DNA of 64,000 bases from Shewanella algicola (GTDB lineage: Bacteria > Pseudomonadota > Gammaproteobacteria > Enterobacterales > Shewanellaceae): positions 1 through 64,000 of the forward strand of contig NZ_BMQI01000022.1 of NCBI RefSeq assembly GCF_014648035.1, read 5' to 3'. The notes below the pieces were generated by a model that was not told the DNA's origin, searched no databases, and saw nothing but the letters and a program-made list of their open reading frames with translations. Within the stretch, counting starts at the first letter, position 1. The number at the start of each line of letters is the position of its first letter. This document shows positions 44,632-54,374 of the stretch, in pieces. The translations under genes and the position numbers were made by a program.

Positions 44632-45681
44632 ATGAAAGCTGACTTTAGTTCGATACGTTCATTATGTTTACTGCGTTTGTCCGCCATTGGCGATGTGTGT
44701 CACGCGGTGGCGATGGTTCAAGCTATTCAAAAGCATTATCCAGATTTAGCTATCACATGGGTGATCGGCAAAGTTGAGTATCAATTACTTAAGCATTTAC
44801 CCGGCATTAAGTTTGTTATTTTCGATAAATCTAAAGGCTGGCGCAGTTATGCTCAGCTACGTAGTGATTTAAAAGGCCAACATTTTGATGTGTTGTTGCA
44901 TATGCAAGTGGCATTGCGAGCGACAATAGCGTCATTGATGATTAAGGCGCGTATTAGAGTCGGATTTGATAAAGCGCGAGCCAAAGAAGGTCAATGGTTG
45001 GTGACCAATCATGCTGTTGAGCCTATCGCTGAGCCACATGTGTTAGATGGCTTTATGGGCTTCGCAAAAGCCATTGGTGTGACGGATTTAACCCCACATT
45101 GGCATATTCCTGTGCCACAAGTCGATACTGACTTTGCGACTCAGCTTATAGGTGACGATAAGGTGTTAGTGATTTGTGCTGCTGCCAGCAAAGCGGAGCG
45201 CAACTGGTTACCTGAGCGTTATGCTGTAGTAGCCGATTACGCAATATCGCAAGGCTATAAGGTGATGTTATGTGGTGGGCCTACCGCGCTTGAGAAAAAT
45301 TTAGCTGATGTTATTCAATCTCATAGTCAGCACACCTTTGATAATCAAGTGGGTAAAACAACCTTAACCCAATTATTAGCTGTGTTAAAACAAGCAAGCT
45401 TGGTGCTAGCTCCTGATACCGGCCCATTACACATGGCGGTCACTCAAGGAACACCTGTAATTGGTTTATATGCTCATTCTAACCCTGGTCGCACAGGGCC
45501 TTATCACTCTCGCCAATACACTGTGAGTGTTTACCCACAAGTTATCGCCAAGCAGTTTTCTGCTGAGGTGAAATGGGGGACTCGCGCTAAAGGTGAACAT
45601 TTAATGGCGATGATAGAAACAGAGGCTGTAATACGGAGCATGAAAAAGTTAATGGATTCGCAGGAACTAAAAGATAACTAA
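44632..45681 (+). CDS. Glycosyltransferase family 9 (heptosyltransferase-like) protein
   Basis: A 349-residue GT9 enzyme, probably adding heptose to the LPS inner core from ADP-heptose. It has the N-terminal LLRLSAIGDVCHAV, the interdomain AASKAERNWLPERYAVVADY and the donor-binding LVLAPDTGPLHMAVTQGTPVIGLY, all typical of WaaC/WaaF/WaaQ. Which heptose it adds cannot be told from sequence. It ends about 75 bases before the convergent HIT–cytidylyltransferase gene. Confidence 0.9.
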   Translation: MKADFSSIRSLCLLRLSAIGDVCHAVAMVQAIQKHYPDLAITWVIGKVEYQLLKHLPGIKFVIFDKSKGWRSYAQLRSDLKGQHFDVLLHMQVALRATIASLMIKARIRVGFDKARAKEGQWLVTNHAVEPIAEPHVLDGFMGFAKAIGVTDLTPHWHIPVPQVDTDFATQLIGDDKVLVICAAASKAERNWLPERYAVVADYAISQGYKVMLCGGPTALEKNLADVIQSHSQHTFDNQVGKTTLTQLLAVLKQASLVLAPDTGPLHMAVTQGTPVIGLYAHSNPGRTGPYHSRQYTVSVYPQVIAKQFSAEVKWGTRAKGEHLMAMIETEAVIRSMKKLMDSQELKDN

Positions 45682-45757
45682 TTTTGTGTTTGCTCAGACA
45701 CTACTCGTTTACGCCTCATGAGTTGCAAACGAGTAATGCTTATTGTCTTAGGTTAAT

Positions 45758-46627
45758 TTATTTTTCAACTAGCTTAGGTGTAATGTTGAGCTTTTGCTTT
45801 AGCACGGTTGAGCTTACATTAGGTGTGTAGTCAAAATAGACCATCTCACAGCTCACTTTAGGGTATTTTCCTTTCCAATCAGAACCCACCGAGATCGCAT
45901 CGATTTGATATTCATCTACGACTTTTTGTTTGTCTTTGTCAATTTGAGGGATCACTTCGTCAACGTATCGATTCGCTTCTAAAATCGAAATACGCTCTTC
46001 AAATGGAATAATAGGTGGCCTTCCCTTAGATTGTATAATCACTTCATCAGTCGACACTCCTACAATCAGGTAATCGCATAATGCCTTAGTGTTTTTTAAT
46101 ATATTTAAATGCCCCTGATGAAAGATATCAAAACAACCTGATGTATACATGCGGCGATACATTTTGTTTGATGTGGGTTTATTTGAAGACTCTAGTGCTG
46201 CAAAGTCACTTTTTAGGGTTTTTAATAGTTCCGCTTTAAAGATAGCGTCGAGCTGTAACTCATCAACTAAGCTTGGTGCTTTTGGCCATTGATTGTCGCT
46301 AAATTCTTTACCGCAAAATTCAGTAGCAAATTCGTATCGCGGGATAATATGAAAATGCACCGCAGGATCAACCATCATCAACATAAGGTAGTTGACTTTG
46401 TGGCAGTCAAACCTGTGATTTAACACACTCTCTACATCGGAAATGATTTGTTTTTGTTCATTCGCCGCTTCGGTTGAAATGCCTGAGTATTGGTGGACAT
46501 TTTCTTTACACACTAACACCATTGAACCAAGAGTAGGTTGGTCAGGTCTGAGTAACAAATACCAGTGTTGATATGACTTAATTAAGCTTTGTGGGTAATC
46601 AAATTTTCGTAAAGTAGATTGTGGCAT
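45758..46627 (-). CDS. Fusion of a HIT-like domain and a glycerol-3-phosphate-type cytidylyltransferase
   Basis: Two domains occur in 289 residues. Residues about 1–115 are HIT-like, with LLRPDQPTLGSMVLVCKE and DPAVHFHIIPRYE; the usual HxHxH lacks its first histidine but keeps the catalytic one. Residues about 155–285 are a TagD-like nucleotidyltransferase: YTSGCFDIFHQGHLNILKNT with the HxGH motif, VGVSTDEVIIQSKGR, SVGSDWKGKYP and NVSSTVLK. The expected product is CDP-glycerol from CTP and glycerol 3-phosphate, or a related CDP-polyol. A CDP-glycerol-type transferase is divergently encoded next door, which supports the assignment. The fused HIT domain's role is unknown. Confidence 0.83.
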   Translation of the reverse strand: MPQSTLRKFDYPQSLIKSYQHWYLLLRPDQPTLGSMVLVCKENVHQYSGISTEAANEQKQIISDVESVLNHRFDCHKVNYLMLMMVDPAVHFHIIPRYEFATEFCGKEFSDNQWPKAPSLVDELQLDAIFKAELLKTLKSDFAALESSNKPTSNKMYRRMYTSGCFDIFHQGHLNILKNTKALCDYLIVGVSTDEVIIQSKGRPPIIPFEERISILEANRYVDEVIPQIDKDKQKVVDEYQIDAISVGSDWKGKYPKVSCEMVYFDYTPNVSSTVLKQKLNITPKLVEK

Positions 46628-46854
46628 GATAGGGCTTTATTGTTCAAAAATTTGCTTATATCTTAAGTTATCAGAATCTATGAGTCTATCTCAGCAAGGA
46701 GATCTAAGCGCTTTCGTGGGATTTTATCGTTTATGACGATTTTAAGATGGCGTCACCAGTGACTTTAACAGAGATAACAATTTGTTGTTATAATCAATTT
46801 TTTAGCTGTACCACCTCAGCTATTTTCCGATCTATCAAAGATTAAGAGAGTATT

Positions 46855-47928
46855 ATGTTTATCGTTTTCGATACATTAAATGTGTACTACATTCCGCAGT
46901 ACATGCCAGTTATTCAAGAGTTAACGCTTCGGGGACACACAGTAAAATTAGTGTGTTATAGCAGTAAAAATGACCAAGAAGCTCTGGCTAAAACATTTGA
47001 TGATGTTGGAGTCGAGTGTCTTTGGGTCACTGATACTCAAGAAGCTGAACAAGTCTATTTAACGATAAAACCGGATTGGATATTTTTTGGTAATCAATTT
47101 CCTCATCTCGATTCCGTACATCAATATTCTAAAACGGCGCAATTAGGGCACGGTGTAGGGCCTAAGCCTTCGTACTATCATAAATCTATTACGCCAATGA
47201 CAGTGAGGTTTATAGAAGGCTCGCTGCGGCTAGCAAAAATCAAACAATATTATCCAAATGATAATTTTGTAGAAGTGGGCTTTTGTAAGCTTGACCCGTT
47301 ATTTAAACATCAAGATTTGGGCTTAGATTTAACCGCTTTAGGCTTAGATACCAGCAAAAAAACCATCTTATACGCGCCGACGTTTAATCCAAGCTCTTTA
47401 GAGTGTTTTCCTGATAATTGGCCCGATGATTTTAAAGAATATAACATCTTAATTAAGCCTCACTCATTAACTCAAGTGAGGAAGCAGTATGCAAATCAAC
47501 GGGCTAAATTGGCTAAATGGTCAACATATCCAAACGTTTATGTCGCCAATGAAAACGACATATCTTTACTCCCTTTTATTCAACATGCAGACATTTTGTT
47601 GAGTGAGGCGTCGAGTACATTGTTTGAGTTTGCTGCAGTAGATAGACCTGTGATTGTGTGTAACTTTTTCAAATTGAAATGGTCTTATAGAGGTATCTTC
47701 AAGTATCGTTTTGAGCAGCGTTTTGGTAAAGATAATGTGCTGTATAGTGATATTGGCCTTCATGTGGACAAATATAAGTCCTTAATCAAAGCCATTCCAG
47801 AGCAGTTAGCTAATCCACAAGCGTACCAAGCCAATAGACAGCGATATACACAGGAGCATGTCGGGCCTACCGATGGCTTAGCATCGGTGAGAATCGTGGA
47901 TTATATTGAGGCATACGATAAGGCTTAA
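46855..47928 (+). CDS. CDP-glycerol:glycerophosphotransferase family protein
   Basis: A 357-residue TagB/TagF-family transferase catalytic unit without the usual N-terminal extension or membrane anchor. Family segments are LGHGVGPKPSYYHKS (the catalytic-histidine region), FVEVGFCKLDPLF, TILYAPTFNPSSLE, ILIKPHSLTQ and HADILLSEASSTLFEFAAVDRPVIV. It should transfer glycerol phosphate from CDP-glycerol to a sugar or polymer. The neighbouring cytidylyltransferase fusion could supply the donor; the inner-core LPS genes and the exopolysaccharide genes on either side are candidate acceptor pathways. Confidence 0.85.
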   Translation: MFIVFDTLNVYYIPQYMPVIQELTLRGHTVKLVCYSSKNDQEALAKTFDDVGVECLWVTDTQEAEQVYLTIKPDWIFFGNQFPHLDSVHQYSKTAQLGHGVGPKPSYYHKSITPMTVRFIEGSLRLAKIKQYYPNDNFVEVGFCKLDPLFKHQDLGLDLTALGLDTSKKTILYAPTFNPSSLECFPDNWPDDFKEYNILIKPHSLTQVRKQYANQRAKLAKWSTYPNVYVANENDISLLPFIQHADILLSEASSTLFEFAAVDRPVIVCNFFKLKWSYRGIFKYRFEQRFGKDNVLYSDIGLHVDKYKSLIKAIPEQLANPQAYQANRQRYTQEHVGPTDGLASVRIVDYIEAYDKA

Positions 47929-47963
47929 GTGTTGCAAGTCATCGGGTGATTAACAAAAGATAT

Positions 47964-47997
47964 AAAAAAGGCAGAACGTAAAAGTTCTGCCTTTTTT
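47964..47997. terminator. Bidirectional terminator before yjbH
   Basis: AAAAAAGGCAGAAC and GTTCTGCCTTTTTT form a perfect 14-bp stem with a six-base loop between two convergent genes. Confidence 0.93.
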
Positions 47998-48018
47998 TAT
48001 TGTGAGTGTAAACGTTGG

Positions 48019-50208
48019 TTATTTCACTGTGCTAGGTTTATTCAACCAAGGCGCTCGTGCATCTGTACCACCATAAAGCTCAAACTTGCGACCGAGTTTC
48101 TGACCGCCATCTCGTGTTAATGGTTGCCATGCTAGGCTGCCACGGTTTGATACTGGCGTGGGTAAAATTGCATCGAAAGGAATTGAAATATAGAACCCTT
48201 TGGTAAAGCTACCTTCACCAAACTCTTCTGCCGATAAATCGGTTTTCGATGCAAATGCCCCCACTATAACGCCGCTGTCAAACTGCTTAGAAAAGTCCAC
48301 GGTAAAACCACGGTCTTCGGCTAAATACTGGCCATAACTGACTTTAAATAATACATCTTCAAACCAGTTTGGTTGGTAATAGACACTTGCATGACCAGTA
48401 AATGCGCCGGTTTGAGCACGATAGTAACTCCCTGAGTCGGCATCATAGTTAATTTCATTTTCGAAAAAACCGAGTATGTTGTCAGGATCGCGCTGTTTGA
48501 CATAGTTTGCGTCAATACCAAAAGCCCACTCGCTGTCTAATGGGCGATAAAGTACCTCAGCCCCCACACCGCCAAACATCATTTCGAGATAACCGGCATA
48601 TGCCTGAGCGTAAATATTCTCACTTAACTTATCTAGCCAAGTTAGTTGCAAGTTATCCACTCGTACAGGTGTGTCTGATACATATTGTCTGACTAAGGTT
48701 CTAACACGCTTAAGGTCCGTACCATCGGGCGGCGTTTCGTATTTAAACTCATCATAGTTATCGAATAAATTGATATAAATAGAGCTGCTGATTTCAATAT
48801 TGTCGGTAAGCCAACGGCTTGCTGAACCATTGATGCCAAAATTAAACAGATAGAAGTTTTCTGATCCACCAAACGACTGAGCTAATTTCGGTGCAAAACC
48901 ATAATTCCATTGTTCAGGTGTTTCCCAATCAGCCATTTCGGTAGGCATTACAGGTTCTACAATGGTGGTGCTGTCTTCAATATTAGCGCCAATATATTCA
49001 TGTTGTACCGCACTTTTGAATTGCTTAGCATCAATATGAGTTTCGGTGGTCGGTAGATGACCCACTTGTTCAATGATCGTGAAGGTACTCGCTTGAGGAA
49101 ATTGATTGGCTAAAATCCGCCCAGCGCGATCGTGCGCATATTTTCGGTCGCGGTACTTGGTTTGGGTCGCCACAACAGTGATTTCATCATTTTTGATGTA
49201 AATCTTTGCCCCTTTGTAGCCCGCATCAAAGGCTAATTGCTTATTGAGTTCAGGTAAATCAACTTTACGGTCAGCAAGGTCCGGCTTGTCTTCAATGGTT
49301 TGCTTTGGCTTTTCGCGCCAATCTGATTTTAACTCATTGAAGTTTGTTGATAAGCTAAACCCTAGTGTGACGGTATTGCCACGTTCGTAACTGAGTCTAA
49401 AATCGCCCCAATTACTGACTCGATACAATAAACCGAAATTAAAAGGACTGCTTTGTGTTAACTCATTACCAGTGCGCAGTGCGGCAAAATCAGATTGATA
49501 GTCGTTACCATCATATTCTACTTTTAAGCGTAATGGTGCCCAGGGTGTTTGGTATTCAATACCAGCAAAAATGGCACTACAGCCTTTAAACCAACGCTCA
49601 ACATCAACATCGCCACCCGTACCTTTATAACCAGTTTCTCGATTACAATCTACTGATGCTGCTTTGTCTGAGTCACTAAAATTACCGCGATTACCTATGT
49701 AACCCCATGCAAATCCAACCGTGGCATCAAATGGGCCAAAACCTTTGGTCATGGCGATATATTCGCTATCAAATAAGCCTGTTCCGCCAATATCTCTTAC
49801 GCCGATAGAGGTTTCTGGGATCCAATAGCTTTCTTCCAATAAGCGTAATTTAACGTCGATACCTTTATCTGTGTAATAGGTATCACCACTGAAGCTTGGG
49901 TCATTACTGTAGAGTACGTCAGGGACTTGAGTGTAGCGTATGGTGGTTTCTAGCCATGGGAATAATTGCAACGACATTGCAGCGTGGTAATAATCTTCAT
50001 TGAAGGTTGCACTGACATTATATTCACCTTCAGGCGCCATTCGGCCCGTCGGCATTTGAATGAGACCCACACCACCAAAATCATATTGTGAAGGTGTCAG
50101 CTTTGGCGTTGATAGTTCATCGCTGTGCGCTGCAGCGCTGATAGCAATTCCGCTTACCATGAATGAAATGGCAAAAACAGAAAAGGCAGTTTGTTTTGCT
50201 TGATTCAT
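48019..50208 (-). CDS. yjbH: YjbH-family outer-membrane exopolysaccharide protein
   Basis: A large predicted outer-membrane beta-barrel (about 729 residues) of the YjbH family, involved in exopolysaccharide production. A signal peptide (FAISFMVSGIAISAAAHS) is followed by YDFGGVGLIQMPTGRMAPEGEYNVSAT, the typical family opening, and by repeated amphipathic strands with alternating aromatic residues; the tail holds RDGGQKLGRKFELYGGTDARAPWLNKP. ATG 50208 is chosen over TTG 50223; it follows the yjbG stop by two bases. It is the last gene of yjbEFGH. Confidence 0.9.
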   Translation of the reverse strand: MNQAKQTAFSVFAISFMVSGIAISAAAHSDELSTPKLTPSQYDFGGVGLIQMPTGRMAPEGEYNVSATFNEDYYHAAMSLQLFPWLETTIRYTQVPDVLYSNDPSFSGDTYYTDKGIDVKLRLLEESYWIPETSIGVRDIGGTGLFDSEYIAMTKGFGPFDATVGFAWGYIGNRGNFSDSDKAASVDCNRETGYKGTGGDVDVERWFKGCSAIFAGIEYQTPWAPLRLKVEYDGNDYQSDFAALRTGNELTQSSPFNFGLLYRVSNWGDFRLSYERGNTVTLGFSLSTNFNELKSDWREKPKQTIEDKPDLADRKVDLPELNKQLAFDAGYKGAKIYIKNDEITVVATQTKYRDRKYAHDRAGRILANQFPQASTFTIIEQVGHLPTTETHIDAKQFKSAVQHEYIGANIEDSTTIVEPVMPTEMADWETPEQWNYGFAPKLAQSFGGSENFYLFNFGINGSASRWLTDNIEISSSIYINLFDNYDEFKYETPPDGTDLKRVRTLVRQYVSDTPVRVDNLQLTWLDKLSENIYAQAYAGYLEMMFGGVGAEVLYRPLDSEWAFGIDANYVKQRDPDNILGFFENEINYDADSGSYYRAQTGAFTGHASVYYQPNWFEDVLFKVSYGQYLAEDRGFTVDFSKQFDSGVIVGAFASKTDLSAEEFGEGSFTKGFYISIPFDAILPTPVSNRGSLAWQPLTRDGGQKLGRKFELYGGTDARAPWLNKPSTVK

Positions 50209-50210
50209 GG

Positions 50211-50987
50211 TTAACGTATCCAATGTCTTAATAATTCGAGTATCTGTTGGTTTAATGCTTGTTCGTTTTCTCTAACCCCTTGAAACTCAAGATAGACAAT
50301 TGCACCAGGTGCAATATCAATATGTTGTTTATTCCAGTAGGCAATGGGGTATTGATGCAATGTGCCATCGGGCTGAATTAACCAAGCGAAACTGTTATTC
50401 GAATCACTTAATGGGATTGCGTTATCTAGATATTCACTTGCGTGTTGCCTCAGTTTAAATGGCTGTGAACCATTTTGGATTACCGCACCTAGCACGGTAA
50501 CATCTTGTGGTTTAGTGGGGAGAGTGAGTAAATATGAGCCTTTTAGAAGCGGATTTAAGGTCGCTTTTAATCGAATAGAATCAAAATCTAACGGAATGAA
50601 TTCACGTTTTAGAAACTGTTGATTTTTAACCCAGGCTGACAAAGATTGTAAAGATTGAATATGGTCAGGCTTACCCATGTCGGTATATTGAGTTTTAAGT
50701 GCATTTAATACATTGCGTTGTTTTTGCTGAAATACACCTTCGCTGTCGTAATCGTATAGTGCCGCCCCCACCCAATAGATTGCTTCTGGCTGAGCTGTCA
50801 TTGCAATACTGTTACTGTTTATAAGACTGTCTTGTATGACTTGAACTAAGCGTGGTGCCTGTTCATATTGCAATGTGATGGGTGATTTATCGTGAACTGT
50901 TTGGCTGACTGTAATTGATGTCGTGGCGTGACCATATTGCGAGCACAACATTAATAAAAATAGGCATATTTGAATTAACGGCTTCAT
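50211..50987 (-). CDS. yjbG: YjbG/GfcC-family periplasmic polysaccharide protein
   Basis: A 258-residue exported protein of the GfcC/YjbG family found in capsule and exopolysaccharide operons. A signal peptide (MKPLIQICLFLLMLCSQYGHA) is followed by PRLVQVIQDSLIN, YWVGAALYDYDSEG and TVLGAVIQNG...PDGTLHQYPIAYWNKQHIDIAPGA, which match the two beta-grasp (SLBB-like) regions of GfcC. Its start overlaps the end of yjbF by four bases. Role in secretion or modification of the polymer is inferred from relatives. Confidence 0.88.
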   Translation of the reverse strand: MKPLIQICLFLLMLCSQYGHATTSITVSQTVHDKSPITLQYEQAPRLVQVIQDSLINSNSIAMTAQPEAIYWVGAALYDYDSEGVFQQKQRNVLNALKTQYTDMGKPDHIQSLQSLSAWVKNQQFLKREFIPLDFDSIRLKATLNPLLKGSYLLTLPTKPQDVTVLGAVIQNGSQPFKLRQHASEYLDNAIPLSDSNNSFAWLIQPDGTLHQYPIAYWNKQHIDIAPGAIVYLEFQGVRENEQALNQQILELLRHWIR

Positions 50988-51697
50988 TTAACGTCCTTAA
51001 ATCCATAAGGCTTCAAAAGAGTAATTTCAATGAAAGGAAGGTTAGGGGCGATCTTCTGATAGCTTTTCATGACATTTCCATTTGCAGCATCAACCCAAAA
51101 TTGATTGTCGTATTCAAGGTCGAGATCCGGGATGACAATATGCTCATTAAATTTTTTAAGGTTTAATGGTTTGTCATTAATGATTACCGTTTCATCAGCG
51201 ACGAAGCTAAATGTTGACCGCTGTTCATAGTTAATATGATAACCAGGTTGCCAATCGATGGTACTTTGCCAATGCAGTGGCGTGCTGTTTAAGTGCAGAC
51301 CTAATGCAAGCGGATCTGGTTGCTTACTGTTTATTTCTAGAAGATTGCCGTCGAATAAGTTTAGTGTTTTCAATAAGCGACCATTGCGAGTCACTAGCAT
51401 ACCAAAATCCGATGATACCCATTTTAGTTCCATGTTTTGGGGATTAAAGTTTGTTGCTGGTAATGTTTGAGGTGCTTCGGCAAAAGCTAATAGAACGTAA
51501 GATCTGTGAGCATTGTTGATTTTAACGTGGATACTGGCGTAGGGGCTCTTTTCAATATCAACAGCAGTTATATCATCATCAGGTAAACCAATGACGCTTT
51601 CCTTGAACATGCCACCAATCTGTACAAAAGTATTACTACAACCTGTCAAAGTACAAAATAAAATTAAGATGAGTAGCTTTTGGTAAATGGAAAACAT
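50984..51697 (-). CDS. yjbF: YjbF/GfcB-family lipoprotein
   Basis: A 237-residue lipoprotein; the signal sequence ends in TLTGC (Cys20). The mature part shows YASIHVKINNAHRSYVLLAFAE, LKWVSSDFGMLVTRNGRLLKT and DVNATEANG-like FWVDAANGNVMKSYQKI, as in YjbF/GfcB proteins of exopolysaccharide operons. It overlaps yjbG and follows yjbE after a terminator-like hairpin. Confidence 0.88.
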   Translation of the reverse strand: MFSIYQKLLILILFCTLTGCSNTFVQIGGMFKESVIGLPDDDITAVDIEKSPYASIHVKINNAHRSYVLLAFAEAPQTLPATNFNPQNMELKWVSSDFGMLVTRNGRLLKTLNLFDGNLLEINSKQPDPLALGLHLNSTPLHWQSTIDWQPGYHINYEQRSTFSFVADETVIINDKPLNLKKFNEHIVIPDLDLEYDNQFWVDAANGNVMKSYQKIAPNLPFIEITLLKPYGFKDVK

Positions 51698-51744
51698 ATG
51701 AGCTCAATTCCTTAAGCTTGGGCGTAGCAGTAAAAATAAAATAA

Positions 51745-51773
51745 AAAAGCACATTAAGAAATGTGCTTTTTTT
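51745..51773 (-). terminator. Terminator or attenuator between yjbE and yjbF
   Basis: GCACATT and AATGTGC pair around AAGA, flanked by A- and T-tracts. As it lies inside the operon, partial termination would give more yjbE than yjbFGH message. Confidence 0.75.
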
Positions 51774-51788
51774 AAACAAAATTACAAC

Positions 51789-52091
51789 TTAGTTGGTAAC
51801 TGAAGTCGTAGTAGTACCAGTACCTGTACCAGTACTAGTTGTAGTGGTGCCAGTACCTGTACCAGAACCATCTTCAGAATTACTGTCGTTTGCAGCAGCG
51901 GCGGTAACACCAACCACTACAGCACCAGCAACAACTAAACCACCGACAGTAGCAGCACCTAATCCACCAGCTGCTGCACCAGCACTGCCAGCAGCACCGC
52001 CAGTACCAGAACCTGCTTCAGCACCATCAACTGCATGAGCTGAACCGATCATTAATAAAACTGTTGTTAACGCGATAACTGATTTTTTCAT
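51789..52091 (-). CDS. yjbE: YjbE-like small exported Gly/Ala/Thr-rich protein
   Basis: The 100-residue protein has a signal peptide (VIALTTVLLMIGSAHA) and a low-complexity body: an Ala/Gly/Val-rich hydrophobic stretch (GGLVVAGAVVVGVTAAAAND) and a tail of GTGTGTTTTS repeated twice. This is the character of YjbE/GfcA, the first gene of such operons. ATG 52091 is preferred; the upstream start at 52163 adds residues without a signal pattern. The antisense strand is also open, but it is a composition effect. Confidence 0.72.
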   Translation of the reverse strand: MKKSVIALTTVLLMIGSAHAVDGAEAGSGTGGAAGSAGAAAGGLGAATVGGLVVAGAVVVGVTAAAANDSNSEDGSGTGTGTTTTSTGTGTGTTTTSVTN

Positions 52092-52324
52092 ATTCAAAGT
52101 CTTCCCATAAATTGTCCAAACACACCTAAATGGAAGATTAGCATATAATCGACTCACTTCCATATATAATTCGATACTAATGCTTAATAAATATCCAGCG
52201 AGATCGAATCGACAATTTACACGATTTTGCTTTTTTTTACAAAAACAGTTTAATTAAATATCAATTACAATTGGGTTGAATGGTAATGAGCTGTTAAAAT
52301 CGTCTAAATTTACCCTCATGTTGA

Positions 52325-52831
<507 letters not shown>

Positions 52832-52839
52832 CTCGAACG

Positions 52840-54321
52840 ATGTTAAAGGGATTTTACTTTAGTAAGTTAGCGACCTCATTAGGGCTCAGTTCGGTATTAT
52901 TGTGCACGGTAACACAGGCTGCCCCTTGGGTTGATACAAGTGATATATACTTACGTGCAGATATACAAGCGCTAGCTGATGTTGGAGTTATAACTTCACC
53001 TATTAATACATTTCCATTGATGTGGTCTGGTATTGGTCGTGACTTAGCCATTGCAGAACCGTCATTGCTAAGTCAGGATCTTGTCGATGCCTACGCTCGG
53101 GTGAATTTTTATTACCAAAGTGCTGTTAATAATCGTGGGAATTCAAGAATAAAGGTTGCAGCAGCAACTGATGCAGCCCGTTTTCAGCATTTTGGCTCTG
53201 ATTATCGCGAAAAAGGCCAATTACAAGGTTCACATGAGTATTTAGGCCAACATATCGCTTACAAACTCTCAGCGTCAGTAAATTACGATCCAAGTGATGA
53301 TAAAGATTTTCGTTTTGACGATAATTATGTCGCGTTTATTTTTGGTAATTGGGTGACTACATTTGGATCTGTCGCGCAATGGTGGGGACCAGGGTTTGAC
53401 TCGTCGTTACATTTGTCAACGAACGCAAGGCCCATGCAATCATTATCTGTCACAAGGCATAATCCTCAGGCATTTGAAACACCTTGGCTTTCTTGGTTAG
53501 GGGATTGGACACTGACCGCGGGAGTGAGCTTAGCTGAACAAGATCGCTATGCCTCGAATGCTGCGCTATGGTCTTTTCGAGGCTCAATAAAGCCATTAAA
53601 ACAGCTTGAATTAGGCATTTCGTGGACAGCAATGTTTTGTGGAGAAGGTCAAGAGTGCAGTTTTGATAGTGCGATAGAGGCGATTACAGATCCTCAAGAA
53701 TGTGGTGCTAATGATGATTGCATCAGTAATACAAATCAGATGACAGGTTTTGATATACGTTATGCCGATGAGTGGTTTGGTGTTCCTATCGGCTTATATA
53801 TAGAACAAACTTGCGAAAATGCATCAAGTGCGACGAGTATGGCTGATTGTGGACAGATGTTGGGAGTAGACTCCCGATTTAGCTTCTCAAAGCAGCAATA
53901 TAAAGTGTTTTTTGAATATTCTGACACCATGGTGAATTGTAATACGGAGTCTCAATATAACTGCTTTTACGAGCACTCCACGTACCAAAGTGGTTCACGT
54001 TATTATGGTCGAGCATATGGCAGCACCTATGATAGTGATGCACAAACCTATGTTCTTGGTTTAATTGGGCAGTTTGAAAACAGTCATGGTTTTACCTCTA
54101 TATTGCGATATGCTCAGCTAAATAAAGATGGTGCTAATCGCGCGAGTGTATGGGCTCCACAGCCATTGAAAGAAGATTTATTGATGTTGGAGTTGTCTTA
54201 TCGTATGCCAGTGTTTAATGGCATGTGGACCTTGGGTGGCAGTGTGGCTAACTCTGAGTTTGAAGTGCAAGACGATGATACGCAGGCTACGATGTTTTCT
54301 ACTTTTGAATATCGATTCTAA
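52840..54321 (+). CDS. Wzi-family capsule assembly outer-membrane protein
   Basis: A predicted outer-membrane beta-barrel of 493 residues resembling the capsule assembly protein Wzi, which anchors group 1 capsule. A signal peptide (LGLSSVLLCTVTQAAPWVD) precedes DIYLRADIQALADVGVITSPINTFPLMW, and the barrel shows GNWVTTFGSVAQWWGPGFDSSLHLSTNARPM, the most characteristic family segment, then a terminal aromatic strand (STFEYRF). Several cysteines lie in loop regions. Together with yjbEFGH it suggests export and anchoring of a surface polysaccharide. Confidence 0.87.
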   Translation: MLKGFYFSKLATSLGLSSVLLCTVTQAAPWVDTSDIYLRADIQALADVGVITSPINTFPLMWSGIGRDLAIAEPSLLSQDLVDAYARVNFYYQSAVNNRGNSRIKVAAATDAARFQHFGSDYREKGQLQGSHEYLGQHIAYKLSASVNYDPSDDKDFRFDDNYVAFIFGNWVTTFGSVAQWWGPGFDSSLHLSTNARPMQSLSVTRHNPQAFETPWLSWLGDWTLTAGVSLAEQDRYASNAALWSFRGSIKPLKQLELGISWTAMFCGEGQECSFDSAIEAITDPQECGANDDCISNTNQMTGFDIRYADEWFGVPIGLYIEQTCENASSATSMADCGQMLGVDSRFSFSKQQYKVFFEYSDTMVNCNTESQYNCFYEHSTYQSGSRYYGRAYGSTYDSDAQTYVLGLIGQFENSHGFTSILRYAQLNKDGANRASVWAPQPLKEDLLMLELSYRMPVFNGMWTLGGSVANSEFEVQDDDTQATMFSTFEYRF

Positions 54322-54336
54322 ACACTATCGTTAAAT

Positions 54337-54362
54337 AAGGGAGCCTATATCGGCTCCCTTTT
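54337..54362. terminator. Terminator between the wzi-like gene and mutM
   Basis: AAGGGAGCC and GGCTCCCTT pair around TATATC, followed by TT; the convergent genes can share it. Confidence 0.85.
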
Positions 54363-54374
54363 ACTACATTAACC

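Noticed and set aside
51789..52025. Repeated CAGTACC/TGTACCAG units considered as a small repeat array
   Set aside because: They are codon repeats for the Gly-Thr tail of YjbE, not spaced direct repeats; no CRISPR-like array exists in the window.
51793..52038. Plus-strand frame rich in Val, Pro and Ala antisense to yjbE
   Set aside because: It mirrors the low-complexity Gly/Ala/Thr codons of yjbE and has no signal peptide or ribosome-binding site of its own.
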